Positions 1-7,692 of a stretch of DNA of 13,682 bases are shown in pieces (the first letter of the stretch is position 1; every line of letters begins with the position of its first letter). Under the pieces are notes generated by a model. It saw only the letters and a list, made by a program, of their open reading frames with translations. It did no database searches and was not told where the DNA came from. The translations under genes and the position numbers were made by a program. The stretch is from Prasinococcaceae sp. CCMP 1430 (Eukaryota > Prasinodermophyta > Palmophyllophyceae > Prasinococcales > Prasinococcaceae), in NCBI GenBank assembly GCA_013416795.1, contig RQSC01000626.1:33875-47556 (forward strand). Reading direction: 5' to 3'.

Positions 1-2
1 AC

Positions 3-1517
3 TCGGGCGCCGTCGCGTGGGACGCACCGTGGGCGTCGCGCGAGGAGGCGCTCGCCGCGCTCGACAGCGCGCACGCGGCGTTTGGCCACTGGGGCGCGCT
101 GCCCATCGACGAGCGCGTCGAGCGCGTGCGCGCGGGCATCGACGCCTTCGAGCGCCAGTCCGAGGAGATTGCCCGGCACGTCTGCGAACTCGTGGGCAAG
201 CCGCTGGCGGCGGCGCGGGGCGAGGTCGAGGTGGGCGTCGCTAAGATGCGCACCCTGTGCGACCTCGCGGCCGAGGCGCTCGCGACAGAGCGTCGCGTCG
301 ACACCGACGCGGGTCTCGAGTACGAGGTGCGACGCGTGCCCAAGGGCGTGATCGACGTGGTCTCGCCCTGGAACTATCCGGTATTTGTCGCGCTGGTCGC
401 CGTTCTGCCCGCGCTGCTGTCGGGCAACGCCGTCTCGCTGCGCCACGCAACCACGCCGCTTGTCGGCGAAGCATTCGCCAAAGCCTTTGGCGGTGTGCAC
501 GGCGGCCCAGGCCGCCTCCTGGTCCATCTACACACGGATATCCCAACCCACGACTGGCTTGCGGTGCACAGCGACATTATCGCGCATCGCGTCTTCACGG
601 GCTCGACGCGCGGCGGGCGCCACATGCAGCGCCTGCTCGGTGAGCGGGCGGCCAACCAGGCGCTGCGGAACCCCTTCATCCAGGCGAGCCTCGAGCTCGG
701 CGGCAACGACGCCGCGTACGTCCATTCGGACGCGCTGCTGCCCGAGGCAGTTGACTTCATCGCCGTCGCGGGGCGTCTACACAACACCGGCCAGTCGTGC
801 TGCGCCACGAAGCGCCTCCTCGTGCACGCGGACGTGCTACTGCCCACCGTCGAGCGGCTGGCCGCCACCTTCGCTGGCGCTAAGGCCGGCGATCCGGAGA
901 AAGCGGAAACGTCGCTCGGGCCGCTCTACGGCGGCGCGCCCGCCGCTGAGTCGCTGTTCGCCATCGTTCTGGACGCTGTTACGCACGGTGCGCGCGTGGT
1001 TGCCGGCGGCGAGGACATCACGGCGCTGCCAGAGGCAGAGCTTCGCGCGGCGCTCGTGCGCCCTTGCGGCGCGGGCACAACCTTCGCGCCTACGCTGCTG
1101 CTCAATGCGCCCCAGACGTGCCGGGCGATGCGCGAGGAGACCTTCGGCCCAGTGCTCCCCGTGCGCGCGGTCGCAAACTGGGAGGAGGCGGTCGAGGCGG
1201 TCGCGGACAGCGACTTCGGCCTGACAGCGGCTGTCTTCACTCAGTCTGATGCCGTTTTTGAGGGCTTCGCCGCCGCCTGTGAGGCGGGCACAGTGTACCG
1301 CAACTGGGCAAACGATGTGCACGCGCGCATCTGCTGGGAGGGGCTCAAACAGGCCGGGAACGGCTCAAGGGGTATGGGCCTCGACGGCTTCCGCGGGCTC
1401 ACACACACGCGCAGCGTGCTAGTCTCCACAAGACCGATCAAAGTCTCAGCCGAGCTCGCCGCGCCCGGACCAATCAGGGGGCTACCGGCCGGTTGCCTCG
1501 CCGCGGGGCTGACGTAG
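3..1517 (+). CDS. Aldehyde dehydrogenase family protein (5' partial)
   Basis: NAD(P)-dependent oxidation of an aldehyde to a carboxylic acid; the substrate cannot be told. The frame is open from the first bases of the window (504 residues to the TAG at 1515-1517), so the true start lies upstream. ALDH proteins are usually about 480-500 residues plus any targeting peptide, so little is probably missing. Family hallmarks, numbered from position 3: SPWNYP with the oxyanion Asn at about 124, FTGST in the Rossmann fold, LELGGND with the general-base Glu at about 231, GQSCCA with the catalytic Cys at about 266 (nt 798-800), and EETFGPV further on. The Glu-Cys spacing of 35 is close to that of human ALDH2. 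The Lys that normally contacts the NAD ribose, 23 residues after the Asn, is Arg here (about 147). The 3' part from 1254 is repeated downstream, but this copy is the intact one. It converges on the RS-protein gene. Subfamily not resolved. Confidence 0.93.
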   Translation, partial: SGAVAWDAPWASREEALAALDSAHAAFGHWGALPIDERVERVRAGIDAFERQSEEIARHVCELVGKPLAAARGEVEVGVAKMRTLCDLAAEALATERRVDTDAGLEYEVRRVPKGVIDVVSPWNYPVFVALVAVLPALLSGNAVSLRHATTPLVGEAFAKAFGGVHGGPGRLLVHLHTDIPTHDWLAVHSDIIAHRVFTGSTRGGRHMQRLLGERAANQALRNPFIQASLELGGNDAAYVHSDALLPEAVDFIAVAGRLHNTGQSCCATKRLLVHADVLLPTVERLAATFAGAKAGDPEKAETSLGPLYGGAPAAESLFAIVLDAVTHGARVVAGGEDITALPEAELRAALVRPCGAGTTFAPTLLLNAPQTCRAMREETFGPVLPVRAVANWEEAVEAVADSDFGLTAAVFTQSDAVFEGFAAACEAGTVYRNWANDVHARICWEGLKQAGNGSRGMGLDGFRGLTHTRSVLVSTRPIKVSAELAAPGPIRGLPAGCLAAGLT

Positions 1518-1952
1518 GCCGGCATAAGATATGTGCTTCTGACCTGTGCGCTCTCAGCGAGCGAGCGCGGCCGCTGTCGCCTCTACTTGTCCACTCATGC
1601 CTTCTTCCTGTAGCGGCCTGTGTACGCGTCGAACTTGGCCTCTTCGGGCTTGAGCCGCTCGGCGAGCTTGCGCGCACCTTCCATATCGCCCGTGCGGAAG
1701 AGCATCGCCTGCTTCTGACGAAGCTCCTCCTGGCGCCGCATGTCCTCCATCACCTCGCCCCCACCGCGCTTTGCGAGCATGGCAGCCTTGATGGCCTCTA
1801 CCTGCGCCTTTGAGCGCTCTTCGCGCTCGCGTTTCTTCTGCAGGCGCAGAGCCTCCTCGTCGTTCATGGGGGCGGCCGCCTGGCCGCTCCCTCCTCCCTG
1901 GCTGCGATACCAGGCCTGCCATGTGCGTGTGCGTGTGCGTGTGCGTGTGCGT
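1254..1952. repeat. 699-bp perfect tandem duplication, copy 1
   Basis: Left unit of a head-to-tail duplication with a 699-bp offset. Read line by line it is identical to 1953-2651, and the match continues 2 bp (GT) into the flank. It holds the last 88 codons and stop of the aldehyde dehydrogenase, the 77-bp convergent gap (1518-1594), the last exon of the RS-protein gene (1595-1915, minus strand), its splice acceptor and part of the intron microsatellite. At its left edge ALDH coding sequence continues without interruption, so this edge is the original sequence. Confidence 0.97.
1595..1917 (-). pseudogene. Duplicated last exon of the RS-rich protein gene (spare copy)
   Basis: Identical to 2294-2616. 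It contains the 106-codon terminal exon (1915 down to 1595, TGA stop at 1595-1597) preceded on the minus strand by the intron's AG acceptor (1917-1916). It lies downstream of the intact gene on that strand and has no donor or first exon of its own, so alone it is a gene fragment. It is not mutated. If the upstream transcript reads past the first stop, the donor at 2803 could in principle splice to this acceptor and give exactly the same protein. Confidence 0.8.
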
Positions 1953-1954
1953 GT
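1922..1954 (+). repeat. TGTGCG hexamer microsatellite at the duplication junction
   Basis: Five TGTGCG units followed by TGT, running directly into the duplicated ALDH sequence. It is the copy of the intron microsatellite left at the junction and marks one breakpoint of the 699-bp duplication. Confidence 0.9.
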
Positions 1955-2216
1955 TTTTGAGGGCTTCGCCGCCGCCTGTGAGGCGGGCACAGTGTACCGC
2001 AACTGGGCAAACGATGTGCACGCGCGCATCTGCTGGGAGGGGCTCAAACAGGCCGGGAACGGCTCAAGGGGTATGGGCCTCGACGGCTTCCGCGGGCTCA
2101 CACACACGCGCAGCGTGCTAGTCTCCACAAGACCGATCAAAGTCTCAGCCGAGCTCGCCGCGCCCGGACCAATCAGGGGGCTACCGGCCGGTTGCCTCGC
2201 CGCGGGGCTGACGTAG
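1953..2216 (+). pseudogene. 5'-truncated aldehyde dehydrogenase fragment
   Basis: Duplicate of the last 87-88 codons of the aldehyde dehydrogenase, ending in the same TAG (2214-2216). It starts abruptly after the TGTGCG hexamers and lacks both the catalytic Cys and the Glu, so it cannot encode an enzyme. The frame stays open upstream through the hexamers and the antisense of the RS exon, but that extension has no coding character. On the minus strand it would form part of the 3' untranslated region of the RS-protein gene. Confidence 0.85.
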
Positions 2217-2651
2217 GCCGGCATAAGATATGTGCTTCTGACCTGTGCGCTCTCAGCGAGCGAGCGCGGCCGCTGTCGCCTCTACTTGTCCACTCATGCC
2301 TTCTTCCTGTAGCGGCCTGTGTACGCGTCGAACTTGGCCTCTTCGGGCTTGAGCCGCTCGGCGAGCTTGCGCGCACCTTCCATATCGCCCGTGCGGAAGA
2401 GCATCGCCTGCTTCTGACGAAGCTCCTCCTGGCGCCGCATGTCCTCCATCACCTCGCCCCCACCGCGCTTTGCGAGCATGGCAGCCTTGATGGCCTCTAC
2501 CTGCGCCTTTGAGCGCTCTTCGCGCTCGCGTTTCTTCTGCAGGCGCAGAGCCTCCTCGTCGTTCATGGGGGCGGCCGCCTGGCCGCTCCCTCCTCCCTGG
2601 CTGCGATACCAGGCCTGCCATGTGCGTGTGCGTGTGCGTGTGCGTGTGCGT
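1953..2651. repeat. 699-bp perfect tandem duplication, copy 2
   Basis: Right unit of the same duplication. Its left edge joins the TGTGCG microsatellite of the RS-gene intron to the middle of an ALDH codon run, which makes this the novel junction. Its right edge continues naturally into the rest of the RS-gene intron. It therefore carries the authentic last exon of the RS gene (2294-2614) and a 5'-truncated ALDH fragment. With no visible mismatches it is either very recent, kept identical by gene conversion, or an assembly artefact. Confidence 0.97.
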
Positions 2652-3577
2652 GTGCGCCGCGCGCGGCAGCATGCACGCACGTGAGCACGGCGCCAAGGTG
2701 GAGCGGTGTGGTCAGCCTTGAGCGTGTGCTGGAGGCCGGACCAGCCGCAGAGCGCACGCACCGAGGGCGCACGCAAGCACAGGCGAGTACGTCGCACGCG
2801 TACCTCGAGGTTGTAGTACTTCTCACTCGGCAGCGTGGCAGTGTTGTAATCCTCTACGTACTCGCGGAAGAGTGCCTTCTCCTCCGCGCCCTTGACACGC
2901 TCGGTGTTGCACCCCTTCACCTCAGTCAGCCACGCGTTGAACTCCTCGCGCTTGCCATACGCGTCAGTCTCTCGGATGATGCCGCGGGAGCCGTATTGCC
3001 CGTCGGCGATCTTGCCAGCACCGGCGTCGCGCCCGCGATCCCTCTCTTTGCTGCGGTCCCTCTTGCTGTGCTTGTGGCTTCGCTCCCTTCGGCTGTCCTT
3101 GTGGCGGTGTCGCCGGTCAGACTTGTGCGACTTGCGTCGATGGCGCCGCTCGCGGCTGTCCTCGCTGTCGTAGCTGTCCTCGCTGTCGCTGCTGTAGCGC
3201 CTCGAGTCGTGGCGCGAGTGTCTGGAGTCGCGCTCTCGCTCCCTGCGCCTGCGCTTTTCCCTGCGCCGCCGGCGTTCGCGGCTGTCCTCGCTGCCCGAGT
3301 CGCTGCTGTAGCTGCGCTCGCGACGGCGGCGCTCCTTCCTGTCGTGCTTGCCGTGCTTGCGCGACGAGCCACGTTCGCGCTCGCGCTCGTGCCCGCGCCC
3401 GCGCTCCCGCGCACCGTCCTTCGCCTTCTCCGCGCGCTCCCGCTCGCGCTCTGCCATCTCCTCCTGCGCCCTCGCCTCTGCCTCCGCCTGCGCCTTCATG
3501 CGAGCCTGGTGCTGCTCGACCAGCGACGGCATCCTCTCGCGCGCCGCCGAGTCCATGCCGCCGCGGCTGAACTCCAT
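2294..3577 (-). CDS. RS/RE-rich nuclear protein, probable RNA-processing factor (two exons)
   Basis: Join of exon 1 (3577 to 2804, 258 codons) and exon 2 (2614 to 2294, 106 codons plus TGA), giving 364 residues. The start at 3577 has the ATGGAG context shared by other genes here; Met8 at 3556 is an alternative. Residues 25-60 are a charged helix. Residues about 60-185 are RE/RS/HK low complexity with two SSDSxxxDSRERR-like blocks. Residues 200-258 form a conserved-looking globular segment (EEFNAWLTEVKG, then FREYVEDYNTATLPSEKYYN) that runs across the splice junction into AWYRSQ. The C-terminus is a basic helix rich in Arg, Lys and Glu. The EF..WL and DYN.ATLP..KYY pattern resembles a eukaryotic family of SR-like nuclear proteins that includes plant SCI1-like proteins, but I am not sure of the family name. 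RS and RE tracts normally mark nuclear-speckle and splicing proteins. It converges on the aldehyde dehydrogenase and diverges from the UBE2O homologue. Confidence 0.82.
   Translation of the reverse strand: MEFSRGGMDSAARERMPSLVEQHQARMKAQAEAEARAQEEMAERERERAEKAKDGARERGRGHERERERGSSRKHGKHDRKERRRRERSYSSDSGSEDSRERRRRREKRRRRERERDSRHSRHDSRRYSSDSEDSYDSEDSRERRHRRKSHKSDRRHRHKDSRRERSHKHSKRDRSKERDRGRDAGAGKIADGQYGSRGIIRETDAYGKREEFNAWLTEVKGCNTERVKGAEEKALFREYVEDYNTATLPSEKYYNLEVRVRRTRLCLRAPSVRALCGWSGLQHTLKADHTAPPWRRAHVRACCRARRTRTRTRTRTRTWQAWYRSQGGGSGQAAAPMNDEEALRLQKKREREERSKAQVEAIKAAMLAKRGGGEVMEDMRRQEELRQKQAMLFRTGDMEGARKLAERLKPEEAKFDAYTGRYRKKA
2615..2803 (-). other. Spliceosomal intron (189 bp, phase 0)
   Basis: On the minus strand the donor is GAG|GTACGC (GT at 2803-2802) and the acceptor is TGGCAG|GCC (AG at 2616-2615). 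The protein motif around the junction reads KYYNLE-AWYRSQ. The intron is 63 codons long with no in-frame stop, so retention would insert 63 Arg/Thr/Cys-rich residues rather than truncate the protein. The acceptor end is an ACACGC-type microsatellite rather than a T-rich tract. No other intron is needed to explain any gene in the window. Confidence 0.8.
2621..2656 (+). repeat. TGTGCG hexamer microsatellite in intron
   Basis: Six TGTGCG units just inside the acceptor end of the RS-gene intron. The sequence alternates purine and pyrimidine. It is the likely fragile site at which the tandem duplication broke or slipped. Confidence 0.9.
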
Positions 3578-4016
3578 CGCGCAGGGCGTAGGGGGCGCAC
3601 CCCCGCGCCGGCACCCCCCTTCCCGCGGCCTCCCGTCGGCGAGCGGCCGCGAGCCGACCTCCCGCCGGCCGCCGGCCCACCCGCGCCACACGCAGTGTGG
3701 CGCGGCGCCCGCCCCCTCCCGCACGCAGCGCACGCGCGCCCTCGCGCCGGCGCCCACTGACGACCTCGGTCTGCGCCCGCTTCACCGGTTCTGTTCCCCG
3801 TACGACCCTGGATGACATTCCAACCCTAGTCTCTACACCGGGGTCAGGTCGGGCGATCCCGGGTATGCAGATCTATGGCTCCGGGTGCGCGCGCTCGCCC
3901 ATATAGCGGCTGGGTGGGCGGTGGAGGGGACGGTTGCGAGAGGCCAGGCGAGCGAGAGAGGCGGCATCGGCGGCGGCGGTGCGCCGCCGCCGGGCTGGAC
4001 GGGCGGCGACGATGAC
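3578..4016. other. Divergent 5' intergenic region (RS protein / UBE2O homologue)
   Basis: This 439-bp stretch separates two divergent start codons and should hold both promoters and 5' leaders. The part next to the RS gene (3578-3760) is very GC-rich and C-rich on the plus strand. The middle (3780-3880) is visibly less GC-rich. A CATATAG element near 3900 is the only TATA-like string I see in the plus direction. In-frame codons continue upstream of the UBE2O start to a TGA at 3813-3815, but without an ATG. Confidence 0.6.
3900..3906 (+). promoter_or_regulatory. Possible TATA-like element upstream of UBE2O homologue
   Basis: The string CATATAG lies in otherwise GC-rich sequence about 115 bp before the ATG at 4017, which would leave a leader of roughly 80-90 nt. 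This rests on position and composition only; many GC-rich protist promoters have no TATA box. Confidence 0.2.
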
Positions 4017-7000
4017 ATGGAGGAGGCGCTGCGCAGCGCGCTCGAGTACGATCGCTATCGCAACCAGCGCGGCGACGAGGGCCTCGGCGGTGCCAATGGG
4101 GCGCCGGCCGCCGCCGACGCGACCAATGCGGGTATCGATTCTTTTCGCGTGCACTCGGGAGACCTCGTGTGCCCGACAGACGACCCCGTAATGCGCGGGT
4201 TGGTGAACAAGGTGTCGGGTGGAGACTCGGACGTCGAGGACGACGAGGACGATTACGGCTCGCACGGACCGCTCGAGGAGGGCCATGCGCGCGTCGAGTG
4301 GCACCTCGCCGGCAACGAGCGGATCGCCGAGGACTCGGACGAGGCCATGAGGGAGCTCGTGGTGCTCGACCGCGCCTTTGTGCACGGCGACGTGGTCGCG
4401 CGCGGCACGGACCCGCTGGGTGAAACCGGCGTCATCACGGGCGTGCACCTGAGCGTGGAACTCGAGTGGGCCGCGACAGGCGAGAGGCTGGGCCCGCTGC
4501 GCGCTTCGGCGCTTGCGCACGTGCGCGCCTTCACGCCAGGGGATTACGTGATTCACAGGGCACAGGCGTGGCTCGGGCGCATTGAGGACGCCGCCGACTG
4601 TATCACGCTGCAGTTTCCCGACGGGGCGGTGTGCCGCATCAAGGACGCCGATCCCGAGGCCGTGTTGCCCGCGGCGAGCACCGAGGTGGTCGACCCGGAG
4701 GAGTGCCCATTTTATCACGGGATGGCGGTGCGCGTCGTCTCGATGACCGTGCTGCGGCGCGCCGAGTGGGTGGCTGGGCAGCACTCGCACAAGCGCACGG
4801 AGGGCGTGATCATCGGCGTCGAGCCTGGCGCCGTGTCGGTGCGATGGATGTACCCAGCGAACAGCGGCGGCGGTGGTGGCGGCGGTGCGCCCAGCGCGGA
4901 CGGCGGCGACAGCGCTGCTGCTGCTGGCGGTGGAGCGCGAGACGGCGAGGGGGGCGGTGAGGGTGACAAGGGCGAGCAGGGCGGCGGTGGTGAGGGCGGA
5001 GCCTCTGGCGCGGGTCAGCCACCGCCGCCGGTCGTGCCGGGTTGCGAGCTGCTGCCCCTAAGCTATTTCTCCCACCTCGGCTGGCAGCTGGGAGACTTCG
5101 CGCTGCTGCGCCCGCACGTGTCTGGCCCGCGGCTTGCGGCGCGGGTAGAGCTCGCGCCTCCGCGGGGCGCGCGCGCGGTCTCGGCGGATGGTGGCGACGC
5201 ACACGAGGGCGACGCGCACAACGGCCGGAGCAGGCGCGGCAGGCAGCGCGCCATCGCTCTGGCGAAGGGACTTCCACAAGCGGGATACGTGACCAACACA
5301 CACACGACCGTCGATGTCCAGTGGCAGAGCGGTGAGAAGCAGCTGGGCATCACATCCCGAACCTTGGTGCCAAGGAGGCACCTCGGTGATCACGACTTCT
5401 GGCCGAACGAGTATGTGGTGGAGCGCGCGGAGGACGGCGAAGCGCCGGCGCAGGATGGGGCACCCCCGCCTCCGCCCGGCATGAACTCAATGCCGGGGGA
5501 TGCGGCCCCACCCGCGTCCACCGTGCGGACGGTAGGAACCCCATCCCCATCCTTTGTCCAATTCTGTCACGAGGCGATGATGAGGGCCAGGGAGATTGGG
5601 GAAGAGCCGTCGCCGTCTGACGAACGTGGTCAGGAGGTATGGGATTCTGTCATGTCCAGAGTTCTCCAAAAACATTGGGCTGGCCTGGGGCGCGCTGAAC
5701 GTGAGGCATTCGGCGAGGTGGCGCCTCCCGCGAGTGGCAACGGCCACGCTACGGATGGTGGTGGCGAGGGCGAGGCCGCGCAGCCCTCGAAATACGCCAG
5801 CCGCCGCGTTGGATACGTCGACAGCGTGGACTCTGTGCAGCGCACGGCGCTCGTGCGATGGCTCGAGCCCAGTGCTGTGGGAACGGCCAACGCCGTGACC
5901 ACCGCGCCGCCCGCCGAGGAGGTGAGCGTGTACGAGCTGGGCGCGAATAGTGAATACTCGTACCACGTTGGGGACATTGTGCTGCGCCTTGGCGGTGCGG
6001 ACGAGGCCATGTCTTCCGATGCCGATTCCCCTGTCCGCGGCGCCTCGTCGTCGCTATCGCTGGACCCCTGGATGATCTCGACTCTCAGTTGGCCCTCGGC
6101 GGAGGCCGACGCGTGCGCGGCGGCCGCCGCGCACACGCCGCTGGGAAGCGAGTTGGTATCGCGCATGCGCCAGCAGCTGCGACACGCTTCGTGGGTGGGG
6201 GAAATCATTGACATAAAGGACGGCAACCTGGAGGTTGCGTGGGCGAATGGATGTGTCAGTGTGATGGCGCCGGAGGCGGTCCACGTGATCACGCGCGATG
6301 GTGACGATTTCATGGACGACCACGCCGGGGAATCCGATGACGACTATGAGGACGCGGATGAGTACGAGAGCGCCTCAGAAGCTGCGTCGGACGAGGACCG
6401 TATGAGCCATGACGATTCAATGGACAGCAGCGATTTTTACGATAGTCTGCCCGCTTACGGGGACGGCCCGCACGGCCCGAAGCCAGGTGCGTTTGCTTTC
6501 GCCGAAATATTCAGAGACGCTGCGGCACAAGTCGTCCAAGAGCGCATGGAGGCGGATCGGCGCGAGCGAGAGGCTGCCGCGCAGCGCCCGCGACGAGACA
6601 CCGAACCGATCGATCCGACCGTCGACAAAATGCTTGTGGAAGATGGACGAACGCAAGAGGACGTTGGCGACGCGCCGACAATCGCGCCACACGACCAAGT
6701 TGCAAGCGGCGCTGGACCGTCCGACAGCGCTCGTGCGACGGCTGCGGACTACGCCCGCTTCGACATGGTCGCTGCCTTCGCGCGACACACGTACGCGGAG
6801 CGCAACCTGCACGCCGCGCCTGAGCGTGCGTTTTCGAAGCGCTGTGCCAAGGAGTGGGCAATGCTGCAGGAAGGCCTGCCGGAGGGCATCTACGTGCGCT
6901 GGAGCGAGTCAAGGCTTGACCTCGTTCGCGCTGCCATCGTAGGGCCCAAGAAGACCCCCTACCACGACGGGCTTTTCCTGTTCGACATCGTGCTGCCTAC

Positions 7001-7577
7001 AGACTACCCGAAGGCACCGCCGGAGGTGTGCTATTACTCGTTCGGAGTGCGTGTCAATCCGAACCTGTACGAGAACGGGAAGGTCTGCCTGAGCCTTCTC
7101 AACACGTGGACGGGCAAGGGCACCGAAACCTGGACGCCCAAGTCTAGCTCGCTCCTGCAGGTGCTCGTGTCGATCCAGGGACTCGTGCTTAACGAGGAGC
7201 CCTACTACAACGAAGCTGGCTACGAGAAGCAGGTCGGGTCGGCAGAGGGCGCCAAGAACTCGGCACTGTACAACGAGTCGGCTTTCCTGCTCTCGCTGAA
7301 GACGTACCTCGCGCTCATGAAGACGCCGCCTGAGCACTTCGAGAAACTTGTGCAGGAGCACTTTCGCGGCGTGGGCTCGAAGCTGGTAGCTGCGTGCGGA
7401 CGATATCTTAACGGGGCGGTGGTCGGGTCGCTGGCGCCTGTCGAGCGCGCCGGCGAGGATGGAACGGGCGGCGCGGCCGATGGCGACGTTGGAGATGCCA
7501 CGACGAGCAGCGGTGGTTTTCGGCTCATGCTTCAAAAGATCGCTCCCAAGCTCGAGGCGGCGCTAGCGAAGCTCTAG
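4017..7577 (+). CDS. UBE2O: UBE2O-like E2/E3 hybrid ubiquitin-conjugating enzyme
   Basis: 1186 residues. UBE2O-type enzymes combine E2 catalysis with substrate recognition and, in animals, ubiquitinate orphan ribosomal proteins and other basic clients; the plant relative is PHO2/UBC24. Start: 4017 is the first ATG in frame (ATGGAGG). Layout: SH3/KOW-like CR1 repeats at about 42-282, Gly/Ser/Ala-rich linker 283-341, end of CR1 343-365, CR2 417-475 interrupted by an insert of about 115 residues (476-590) and resumed at 595-661, a third SH3-like strand set at 723-770 (ASWVGEIIDIKDGNLEVAW), an acidic Asp/Glu/Ser tract 762-813, and a charged helix (ERMEADRREREAAA). The UBC domain covers about 938-1120, with the catalytic Cys at 1024 in NPNLYENGKVCLSLLNTW (nt 7086-7088), then WTPKSSSLLQVLVSIQGLV and NEEPYYNEAGYE. 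The final helix (GFRLMLQKIAPKLEAAL) matches the C-terminal region of animal UBE2O. Full length is comparable to the human protein, about 1290 residues. Confidence 0.95.
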   Translation: MEEALRSALEYDRYRNQRGDEGLGGANGAPAAADATNAGIDSFRVHSGDLVCPTDDPVMRGLVNKVSGGDSDVEDDEDDYGSHGPLEEGHARVEWHLAGNERIAEDSDEAMRELVVLDRAFVHGDVVARGTDPLGETGVITGVHLSVELEWAATGERLGPLRASALAHVRAFTPGDYVIHRAQAWLGRIEDAADCITLQFPDGAVCRIKDADPEAVLPAASTEVVDPEECPFYHGMAVRVVSMTVLRRAEWVAGQHSHKRTEGVIIGVEPGAVSVRWMYPANSGGGGGGGAPSADGGDSAAAAGGGARDGEGGGEGDKGEQGGGGEGGASGAGQPPPPVVPGCELLPLSYFSHLGWQLGDFALLRPHVSGPRLAARVELAPPRGARAVSADGGDAHEGDAHNGRSRRGRQRAIALAKGLPQAGYVTNTHTTVDVQWQSGEKQLGITSRTLVPRRHLGDHDFWPNEYVVERAEDGEAPAQDGAPPPPPGMNSMPGDAAPPASTVRTVGTPSPSFVQFCHEAMMRAREIGEEPSPSDERGQEVWDSVMSRVLQKHWAGLGRAEREAFGEVAPPASGNGHATDGGGEGEAAQPSKYASRRVGYVDSVDSVQRTALVRWLEPSAVGTANAVTTAPPAEEVSVYELGANSEYSYHVGDIVLRLGGADEAMSSDADSPVRGASSSLSLDPWMISTLSWPSAEADACAAAAAHTPLGSELVSRMRQQLRHASWVGEIIDIKDGNLEVAWANGCVSVMAPEAVHVITRDGDDFMDDHAGESDDDYEDADEYESASEAASDEDRMSHDDSMDSSDFYDSLPAYGDGPHGPKPGAFAFAEIFRDAAAQVVQERMEADRREREAAAQRPRRDTEPIDPTVDKMLVEDGRTQEDVGDAPTIAPHDQVASGAGPSDSARATAADYARFDMVAAFARHTYAERNLHAAPERAFSKRCAKEWAMLQEGLPEGIYVRWSESRLDLVRAAIVGPKKTPYHDGLFLFDIVLPTDYPKAPPEVCYYSFGVRVNPNLYENGKVCLSLLNTWTGKGTETWTPKSSSLLQVLVSIQGLVLNEEPYYNEAGYEKQVGSAEGAKNSALYNESAFLLSLKTYLALMKTPPEHFEKLVQEHFRGVGSKLVAACGRYLNGAVVGSLAPVERAGEDGTGGAADGDVGDATTSSGGFRLMLQKIAPKLEAALAKL

Positions 7578-7692
7578 CGTGAAGGATCTCGCCACAGCAC
7601 AACTGTATACGATGCGAATTATTTGGTCCGTGTGAAGTACAAAGCATTAAATTTGGATGCGCCGGCGGGCTTGCGGCGCTGCAGTCGTGTCG
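7578..7692. terminator. Convergent 3' region, UBE2O homologue and ZNF598 homologue
   Basis: A 115-bp gap between two converging stop codons, distinctly more AT-rich than the coding DNA around it. ATTAAA at 7646-7651 is a plausible poly(A) signal for the plus-strand gene, about 70 nt after its stop. I see no equally clear signal for the minus-strand gene. The two 3' untranslated regions must nearly touch or overlap. Confidence 0.4.

Noticed and set aside
1595-2224. Minus-strand open frame joining antisense ALDH sequence to the spare RS-gene exon
   Set aside because: It exists only because of the duplication junction. Its N-terminal half is antisense to ALDH coding sequence and has no family similarity.
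1254-2651. Duplication interpreted as a transposon or retrocopy insertion
   Set aside because: No terminal inverted repeats, no target-site duplication beyond 2 bp, no poly(A) tail, no transposase, and the intron sequence is kept. A simple head-to-tail segmental duplication explains it.
3578-3757. Upstream start for the RS-protein gene adding 60 residues
   Set aside because: Gly/Arg/Pro-rich translation of a C-rich leader; the ATGGAG at 3577 agrees with the start contexts of the other genes.
2681-3760. Long plus-strand open frame of about 360 codons, Leu/Ala/Val-rich, opposite the RS-protein gene
   Set aside because: It is the antisense of Ser/Arg/Glu-rich codons, which automatically reads as hydrophobic residues. 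It has no domain and overlaps a well-supported spliced gene.
3885-4016. Upstream GTG start for the UBE2O homologue
   Set aside because: Non-ATG starts are not expected here. The first in-frame ATG at 4017 has a good context; the upstream codons are GC-rich leader.
3873-4790. Minus-strand open frame of about 300 codons opposite the UBE2O homologue
   Set aside because: Antisense shadow of the CR1 coding sequence, no motif, and it would cross the divergent promoter.
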